NCBI GenBank assembly: GCA_050084985.1
Contig: JBITNC010000001.1
Coordinates: forward strand, 162,936,001 to 163,000,000
Reading direction: 5' to 3'
Source of the DNA: Nageia nagi
Taxonomy: Eukaryota; Pinophyta
DNA: 64,000 nt
The position numbers and the translations under genes were made by a program. Below the pieces are notes generated by a model. The model had not been told where the DNA came from, made no database searches, and saw only the letters and a program-made list of their open reading frames with translations. Positions 56,562 to 64,000 of the stretch are shown piece by piece (position 1 is the stretch's first letter; every line of letters starts with the position of its first letter).

Positions 56562-57880
56562 TTACCTTTTTTGATTAGACTTAGGCAACTTTGAATGTGC
56601 TCCCAAGTATTCTAAAATATCATCATTAGTACTAAAATAATCAAATTCTAAAGGACTAGTATCTTCAATCCATAAGTCTCTATCCATATCATTAGATAAT
56701 TCAATCAAATTACATTTCATCACAAACTTAATAGGTCCCAATACTTGTTTAGTATTTACATCACATTCCCAGTACATTCTTAGTCAATTATGCTTTGGCA
56801 TTATCAAGAAATGAATGCATCCCTTATTTAGACTTTTCTAATCCTTCCCCTTTGTGCTTATAATTTTTAATCATATAATTATGAACAAAAGGAGATCTAA
56901 AGATTTTATCCATGTCTTTTTTCATTTGAGATGTTGTAGATTTGTCAAGATTGGGAAATACAGACATGATGGAATGAGATCTCATTTCATCTCCATTGTT
57001 CTCACACCATTGATAGCCCTCTAGAAGAAATGCACACCATTGATAACCCTCAATATAGAGAATTTTGGGTCATCCCAAATCTTTCATGAATGAAGAAATC
57101 CAAGTTCTCTATTTTGTAAGTACCCATCCCTATTTTTGCAATTTAAACCTATTTTTTTGCATTTTGCCCTAATGTATTTAGGTCTAAGGGCTAGATATTA
57201 TATCTAGGATAAGTCATTGTAATTTCTTAAAAATCTATTGCATTACATAAAGCATATGGTTCTAGATCACCCAACACTATGTGAACATTACCTTGAAATT
57301 CAAGCTTTAATATGCCATATACTATAGATGGTATTGCATCCATATCATGAAGCTAAGGCCTTCTTAATAATAAATTATATGATAGTTTGGATTCAATTAC
57401 CTAGAATTTAGCTGAAATGGTCCTTACTCTTGTGGTTAGCATAATTATGGCAATCCCCACTAGTTTCTTAGATGAGCTATCATATGCCCTAATCCTAAAT
57501 GTAGCTTCTAATGGAGGGACTTCTACACTTTTCTCTCTGAGTTGGATCAAAAACATATGGGAATAAATATTAATATTTTATCCATTATCTACCATGGTTC
57601 TTTTGATTTCCCATCCATCAATTATAGGTGTAATATATAAAGCTAAACATTCATCAAGTAATTCTTTATTGAGATCTTCAAATTTGTAAAAAGAGATAAT
57701 AGCACATTCCTTAATGGCTTTAAGTTTTTTAGAAAACATAGCAGTAAACATATTTGTAGGGACTACTTCCTTTTTGAATAAAGCATATAATATCTCCTTA
57801 TGTGCTTAATATTTTTTATTTTTAGCCTAAAGTTATTTTTCTTCATTAAGTTTGTGTGATTTTTATATTTGAAAGGCATG
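56562..57880 (-). pseudogene. Ty3/gypsy polyprotein remnant (protease region)
   Basis: Going 5' to 3' on minus: MFSKKLKAIKECAIISFYKF, then IIDGWEIKRTMVDNG-stop-NINIYS (the retropepsin-like active site; usual IKR.LVD.GSS.NI..). Next PLEATFRIRAYDSSSKKLVG (usual F...), then KF-stop-VIESKLSYNLLLRRP-stop-LHDMDAIPSIVYGILK (usual F.V.D...SYN.LLGRPW.H...AVPST.HQ.LKF), ending in an acidic open stretch at 56777-56562 (MDRDLWIEDTSPLEFDYFST). The pattern is that of Athila/Tat/Ogre-like gypsy elements. Stops and Gly-to-Arg changes show decay. No LTR is identified. Confidence 0.82.
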
Positions 57881-58121
57881 CATTGAAACACATGAAAGAG
57901 GGGAGTAGTATAATCAACTTCACCTCAATTAATGCATATAAAGGCAATGCATTAATGGTAATTGGTATCAAACTTCCACCTCATTTATTTTCTATTATAT
58001 GGAATAATTCCTGCTAAAACTAAATATTGTTTCAAAATTTACAATATGGTGGCGAATATTCATAATATTGTTAGCAACTTGTGTGTGGATGATCAATGTG
58101 CTTGTATAGAACTTATTACAC
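57881..58121. other. Intergenic spacer
   Basis: No domain. An open stretch from 57962 overlaps the SDR fragment in another frame and is not supported. Confidence 0.4.
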
Positions 58122-58285
58122 ATGTTCATAATAATGATTTTGGAAGGTGTTGCAAAAGTTCCAATAGGTAGACCCATCCAACTAGATGAAGTGGCTTCAT
58201 CCTACATTTTCCTAGCATTAGAAGATGCATCATATTATACTAGCCAAGTTTTGCATCCCAATGGTAATTTTCTTTTCCATTTTGA
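58122..58285 (+). pseudogene. Short-chain dehydrogenase C-terminal fragment
   Basis: The plus frame ILEGVAKVPIGRPIQLDEVA followed by SSYIFLALEDASYYTSQVLHPNG matches the C-terminal 'P.GR..QP.E.A....FLAS..ASY.TGQVLH..GG' of SDR oxidoreductases such as glucose/ribitol dehydrogenase-like proteins. Only this last part is present: no Rossmann TGxxxGxG or YxxxK motif lies upstream, and the final Gly-Gly is Gly-Asn. It is probably a captured or decayed exon; being next to the Helitron suggests gene capture, which is inference. Confidence 0.72.
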
Positions 58286-58693
58286 GCCCTTTTATTCCCT
58301 ATTAAAAAAAAAATCCATATTAATACTAGTCCATCTTATTAATAATTTATTTTATTACCTATGAGTATAGGTGGAGTTATTGTAAATGTGTAAGCTAGAG
58401 GAATGTTATGTTGAATAATGCATTTTCAGCAATATTGGTGATACTATTTGGTTTTTGTAATTATAATGACATATGAAGCTAGGTGTAAAATAACATGTAA
58501 AATAATTTAATAAGGATAGGAACAACTAAAATTATAAATAAATTATGGTATTGTGTAGGGAATTATGCTATGTTGTTAGTTCCCTTTGAGTGTTGGTCTA
58601 GTGCTTCCCAATTCTTGTGGTTAACTCTTCCTATGGATTTCTATGGTCAGCTCTTCCCTTCTCAATTATTACAAGTAAATAAATATCAATGCA

Positions 58694-59200
58694 TTAAGTA
58701 AATAGTAAAAGGTGGCCAAAATGAAATAAATGATATATTCGATCATTTTTTGGATGTTGCTCTATTGCTTAATTCTACAAGTACAAATGATTTGTTAGTA
58801 ATGAATCCAACACATTGTAAAGATGCCAATGCTGTTTCTTTGAATCCAATAGTAGAGAGAAACATAGCTGCAACTCTACAAGTAAAATAGGCATCCTTTG
58901 TGGCTACCTAAAAATGTATGATATTATGATGTGTTGGTAGTGAATCCAACACATCATAAGGATGCAACATATTAAGTAAATACTAAAAGGTGGCCAAAAT
59001 GGAATAAATGACATATACAATCATTTTTTAATATCACTCTATCACTCAAATACAAGTACAAATGATATTTCAATAGTGAAACCAACACGTCATAAGGATG
59101 CCAATGCTACTACTTTGAATACAACAATGGAGAGAAACACATTTGCAACTCTACAAGGATAATGGGCATCCTTGTGGCTACCTAAAAATGTCTGATATTA
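58694..59200 (+). repeat. ~278-bp tandem repeat
   Basis: 58694-58971 and 58972-about 59195 align: 'taaaaggtggccaaaatg', 'tcataaggatgccaatgct' and 'gggcatcctttgtggctacc' occur in both. A short third piece (acaactctgtaaggaaaat) follows at about 59215. It has no coding potential. Confidence 0.85.
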
Positions 59201-59247
59201 TGAGAAACACAACTACAACTCTGTAAGGAAAATAGTCATACTTCATA

Positions 59248-59500
59248 GCATCATTCTTTGAAAAGATACATGATGCCACAATAGGTTTCATACATACATG
59301 AAATACTTTTTGTCAAATGTTATTGTTGTGAATGATAATTTCCTAGTTGACATGTATGCAAAATATGGCTATGAATGCCTTGGTTTTCATGTATGGAAAA
59401 TATGGAATGTATTTAAGGAACATGAATTATTTTACAAGATTCATGATGCAAGCAATTTAATTTCCATTGAGGATGGTGGTTTTCATAGCTCTAATTAGCG
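59248..59500 (+). pseudogene. PPR repeat fragment
   Basis: NVIVVNDNFLVDMYAKYGYE matches the PLS-class PPR signature 'N..V.N.LVDMYAKCG'. In another frame ALVFMYGKYGMY repeats the motif about 50 bases on, which suggests a small internal duplication. Then LFYKIHDASNLISIEDGGFH resembles 'LF..M..R'. The piece is about 65 codons. No other repeats are found in the flanks. Confidence 0.65.
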
Positions 59501-62440
59501 ACATGAAGGTTTGATATCCTTTCAATCACAATTAATGATTTTGCATATTTATCAATTGTACGATCAAAAACTAAGCCAAAAAGGCTCAAATAGGGAATGC
59601 CTTAAGGTGTAATAAAATATGATATTTTAATTTATATTTTTAAGTGTTTGAATGCAAATATAAAATAAATCTAAAAAAATAATCTCAAATCAAATTTAAA
59701 AATTAAATTTTATCCTCTCTCTTTCTAATGTTATGTGAAAATGAATGATTTTCCCTAATGAAGGAATATTATTTGTAAGTAAATAATTATATTTAATAAA
59801 GAATTATGATTATACACTAAATTTAAAGTAAACATTAAAAAAATAAAATTTTAAATGGAGGACATAAGGTAGATAACGAGGCAACATGATGCATGCTTGA
59901 TAAGTGGAAATGCGAGTGAGGTTAAAGGTTCCTTTGTATCCATTCAAATATTAATAAATTATTTCCTTCTATAGGAACTGAGGCATCTCATGTTGTCTAC
60001 ACATAGGATATGTGTTCTTTGAACCCAACCACCTAGCGATACATTCTAGGATGTTATATATGACCATAAGGTAACACCAATGGTTTGTTTTCACTATTTG
60101 ACTCATAATATATACAACACCACAACTTATCCTTTATTCCTTGCATATATTTGAATTCTATAGGAGATTTTGTTTTACTAATTTCCTTGTGGGAACTTAC
60201 AAGAGCATATTTTTTGAATTCCTCTATGCTCATATTATTATCATCTTTGATTTTTGAGGATATTTATTTTTAATCTCCTTAATTATAGAAATTTCATTTT
60301 ATTTGTGCTTTATTATATTGTATATCATGTAATAAAAATTCTAATTCAAACTTGAACCAAAGATATGAACTATGGCATTTGTATCTATAAAAAATGGTAC
60401 ACAAATAGGAAGGTTATATGCTAAGTTATCTTTTATTTCATTGACTTTCTCCTTACAGTGCATATTTACTTTTAAGTTATCAGAATTATCTAGTTTGTTT
60501 ATAATGGATAGATTACAATGAAGAATTGGTGGGTGAAAGAAGCTGGATCCACTTTAAGGTTAAAAAATAGAAGTGTTTTCCTTGATTTTCAAGTTTGGGT
60601 ATGATTGATCTCAAATTTTGAAGCACTTATACATGGAATCATAAAAAAGGTTACTGAAATGAAAATGTAGTGCTCATATTCTATTTTTCAAATATATAAT
60701 TTATTTCAATACCTAAATAATAGAATTCAAAATTTGATATCATGCACAAAAACTAATTTTTTTAAAAATCATTTTTAGACCATACCATGCATGTATCTGT
60801 CTCACATAATTTGACTAAAATCAAGGTATTTTTTAAAATCCTTTTAGAAAAACATACCTAAGACATTAAAGCTTGTCTTGGATATTTTTCCATAATTTTT
60901 TCATCAATATTTTTTTTATTAATTTTGTACTAGCCATGTTTGTGGTTTCAAAAAGAGCTCATGTTTTTCCTGCATAATTTAATCTAAACTTAATATTTTT
61001 TTAATTTTTTTTTATTCTTATAGAGAATTCTATGAAGCATGTCCCTATATAATTTGTTTTTCATAACTCTAAAAAAAAACTTACTAAGAAAATACGAGAC
61101 CCTCATATTTCAATTATATGGACAAATTTCACCAAAAATTAATAAAACAATTTAAAATGTACTCCAATTCTAAAAATATTTGAATTCTCACTCTTTCATC
61201 TAAAATGAGTCTCAGTTTCATGATAAAATTCAATCAAAATAACCATGAAATATATGCTTGAAGTTACAATTTTGTAGTCAAATCAACCATGGACATTTAC
61301 TTGCAGGACCAAGGTAAAGAATTGGCTTACCTATCCTTTTCTAAGCCTATATCTAAGACTGATGGGTGGGTTTGGGCATGGGTAGACAAAAAGGGAATTT
61401 TAAATTTATTAGGATCTTGAAATGTCCATATCTCATCAATACATTTTAGTCATTAAATTGATATATCAAGATCCTGATATTTTTTTATCTTTTAGGATAA
61501 AATATCAACTTCTTGGATAGAGATGTTCTCTACATCATTCTTTTTACATTCGTGTAGTATGGTTTAATATGACATACAATGATATTATTTTCAAGAATTG
61601 GCTTGGTTCTTTCATATGCATGCACCTTATTCAATCATTATACTGAGCTTGAGATCCAAGGCATCTATTTTATTTAATTTGAAGTTGAAATAAGTTTTTT
61701 ATGAAGAGAATTAAGGTCTTAAATCCTAAAGCAACCATTATAATTATAGTTATCTTATGAAGATATACAACATTGAATTTGTAAACTTCTCAACTTAATC
61801 AACATCATGGGTGATAAAAAATACCAAATAAATAAAGGAAGGAAGGTCATGTCATTTGAATAAATTCTTGCAAAAAGAGATAAGGATGCAAAAATTAAAA
61901 GAGAAAAAAGACCATAGAATAAAGAATAGAATTGTAATGAAGCATCTAAAAGTTTCATCCCAATTGAAGAGGAGGAAATTGAAGAGAACATGAATGTAGA
62001 TATGATTGTATATGATGCATGCCTTGAAAAGGAGAATGCACCATTGAATTAAGCTTAAAATTCAATGACTATATAAATGAATGCAAGTATGTCTTTGAAT
62101 CTTCATATCCTTTTATAATTTTAGGTGCTTTTCAACATTCTCATGGAACTTCTTCAAATGATTTAAAAATATTTTAATTAATAAACTCTTATTCACATAA
62201 TCATGGATTTGAGTAGGCTTATTTCCACTTTCAAAAGTTCCTTCCATACACCACTTGAAATGACACCTCTAGCTCATGTTTGTACTCCTAATATTAAAGT
62301 TGTTATTAGAATTTTGCTTGTACAACTACTAAATTCCATAGGTAATCAAGTTATTTCATACTCATATTAATTATCTTAAGAACCTTAATTATGAGAATTA
62401 CTAATAATGGCTCATATATAGGACCTATCAAATTATATCC
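59501..62440. other. Long stretch with no recognised gene
   Basis: I translated and scanned both strands by eye. Stops are dense and the only open stretch of note (61991-61755, minus, 78 codons) is hydrophobic low-complexity sequence without an identifiable domain. It is AT-rich; probably decayed repeats. Confidence 0.4.
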
Positions 62441-64000
62441 AAAAGTATTTACAAACATATAGTTGAATGATTACTTCTCAAAAACACATAGGAGATTAAT
62501 ATGACTACTTGGCCAACGGGTTTGAAAAATTTACCAACAATCATTTGTAGGACATTTCAAAGTTTTATAGAAGTGAATAGATAAATAGATAAGTATTTTA
62601 ATATTCTTTTTAAACTCAATTGGATTGTAGGATATATGATCAAATTTTATCCAAAAGTATTTACAAACATATAGTTATATGATTATTTTTCACAAACAAA
62701 TAGGAGACTAATATGATCACTTAATCAAATTAGTTAAATATTTTGCAAAAAGGGTTAGACATTTGGCCAATGAGGTTACTTGGGTTTAGGGTTTATGGTT
62801 TATATTTTAATGGATAAAGGTTTAAATATTTTAAGTCTTACTTGTGTTTAAGAGTTTAACAATTAAAGGTTTAAGATTTTAAGAGTTTAGGGTAAAGGGT
62901 TTAATAGTTTAAGGATTTAGGGTTTAATATTTGAAGGGTTTAGGGTTTTAAGATTTACATTTTAGTGTTTAGGATTATAGGGTTATAGGGGTTAAACATT
63001 TTATCAATAGGGTCAAACATGATGTTAAAGGGGTTAATGAGTTTCAAGGTTACTTGAGTTTAGGAACTTAAGAGTCTAGCAGTTTAGGGAAAGTAAAGGT
63101 TTAGGGTTTAGATTTTAGGGGTTTAGAATTTAGGGTTTTAGGGTTTACATTTTAGTGCTTATAAGAGTTAAGTGTTTAAATTTGTTTAATGGTTTAGGTT
63201 TGTTTAAGGCTTAAGGGTTTAAGGTTTAGGGTGTAGGTTTTAAGGGTTTAGGATTTAGGTTTGAAGGGTTTAAGGTTTAGAGTTTACAAATATATAGTTG
63301 AATTTACAAACATATAGGTGAATTATTATTTCTCACAAACACATAGAAGATTAATATGACCACTTGGTCAATGGGTTTGAAAACTTTACCAATAATCATT
63401 TATAGGACCTTTCAAAGTTTATCTAGAACTAAATAGATAGATAGATAATTCTTTTAATATCCTTTTTAAAAATATAGATAATGATTTAGGGAAAGTAAGG
63501 TTTTAAGGTTTAGGTTTTAAGGGTTTAGGATTTAGGGTTTTAGGTTTTATGTTATAGTGCTTAGGTTTGTTTAAAGGTTTAAGGTTTAGGTTTGTTTAAG
63601 GCTTAAGGGTTTAGGGTTTACATTTTAATGCTTAGGTTTGTTTAAGGCTTAAGGGTTTAGGGTTTACATTTTAATGCTTAGGTTTGTTTAAGGTTTAATT
63701 TTTAGGGTTTAGGTTTGAATGGTTTAGAGTTTATAAATGTATAGTTGAATCATTATTTCTCACAAACATATAAGAGATTAATGAGACCACTTGGCCAACG
63801 AGTTTGAAAACTTTACCAACAATCATTTGTAGGACTTTTCAAAGTTTGTATAGAAGTGAATAGATAGATATATAAGTCTTTTAATATCATTTTTAAAAGA
63901 TAGATATCAATTTAGGGAAACTAAGGGCTTAGTGTTTAACTTTTAGGAGTTTAAGATTTAGGGTTTTAGGGTTAACATTTTAGTACTTAGGTTTGATTAA
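62440..64000. repeat. Complex satellite with TTTAGGG-type telomere-like tracts
   Basis: Degenerate TTTAGGG, TTAGGGTTT and GGTTTAGG strings fill 62770-63290, 63480-63735 and 63905-64000. They alternate with a ~160-bp module (from 'tatagttgaat' with 'gaccacttggccaa' to 'agatagataagtcttttaat') found at about 62455, 63290 and 63738, and partly at 62665. From 63290 to 63738 is a ~448-bp composite unit. The array runs off the window. Its G-rich strand is plus, opposite to the first telomere-like tract (13.5-15.2 kb). Confidence 0.9.

Noticed and set aside
61755-61991. 78-codon minus-strand hydrophobic frame
   Set aside because: Low complexity (S, L, F, I), antisense to A-rich sequence, with no domain or splice context.
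1-64000. CRISPR arrays, bacterial operons, ribosome binding sites, rRNA or tRNA genes
   Set aside because: The content is eukaryotic plant nuclear DNA; repeats lack direct-repeat/unique-spacer structure, and no rRNA or tRNA sequence was recognised.

Overview
The window looks like A+T-rich nuclear DNA of a land plant, most likely a gymnosperm. I infer this from the conifer-type TIR domain (DVFLSHSGKQ start, SKWPM motif), PPR/DYW editing-factor fragments, large nested LTR retrotransposons, a plant Helitron carrying RPA, and long degenerate TTTAGGG-type interstitial telomeric tracts. The species cannot be fixed from sequence alone. Almost everything here is repeat-derived or decayed. The only locus that looks recently coding is a TIR gene at about 15.3-18.3 kb on the minus strand.

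Layout. 0-5 kb: AT-rich DNA, a degenerate short-palindrome array (1.44-2.21 kb), a DYW-domain PPR remnant (minus, 3.5-3.8 kb) and a weak spliced ORF (minus, 3.8-4.4 kb). 5,051-13,465: a complete but decayed Ty1/copia element (plus) with both LTRs, PBS, PPT and a perfect 5-bp target duplication. 13.5-15.2 kb: degenerate CCCTAAA-type interstitial telomere sequence. 15.3-18.5 kb: the TIR gene, with an internal 579-bp tandem duplication that doubled the TIR domain, plus a probable first exon and TATA box. 18.5-22.5 kb: remnants of Ty3/gypsy-like elements.

22,463-43,291: a non-autonomous long-LTR element (LARD-like). It has LTRs of about 4.4 and 4.1 kb with ends TGTAATG...CATTACA, an internal region of about 4.1 kb without recognisable pol, and a PBS and PPT. 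It inserted into a gypsy gag reading frame. A minus-strand copia element of the same family as the first (33,188-41,405) later inserted into its right LTR. That copia element has only one LTR but is still flanked by a perfect 5-bp duplication. The nest is therefore three deep: gag, then LARD, then copia.

43.3-45.2 kb: the rest of the interrupted gag, a PPR fragment, and a second copy of the TIR gene's 5' region. 45.5-56.1 kb: remains of a large autonomous Helitron, read on minus. From 5' to 3' it has an RPA70-like gene (RPA70N, DBD-A, -B and -C, with a duplicated DBD-C piece), then a Rep-helicase with a zinc-finger-like N-terminus, an HUH motif, a catalytic-tyrosine motif and a Pif1-type helicase. 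Repeated copies of the helicase tail lie at the 3' side, and one inverted copy lies beyond the RPA gene. 56.5-57.9 kb: gypsy protease-region remnant (minus). 58.1-59.5 kb: an SDR dehydrogenase C-terminal fragment, a 278-bp tandem repeat and a PPR fragment. 59.5-62.4 kb: nothing recognisable. 62.4-64.0 kb: a complex satellite alternating TTTAGGG-like tracts with a ~160-bp module.

No rRNA, tRNA or CRISPR was found. Domain calls were made by reading translated motifs by eye, and percentages are estimates.
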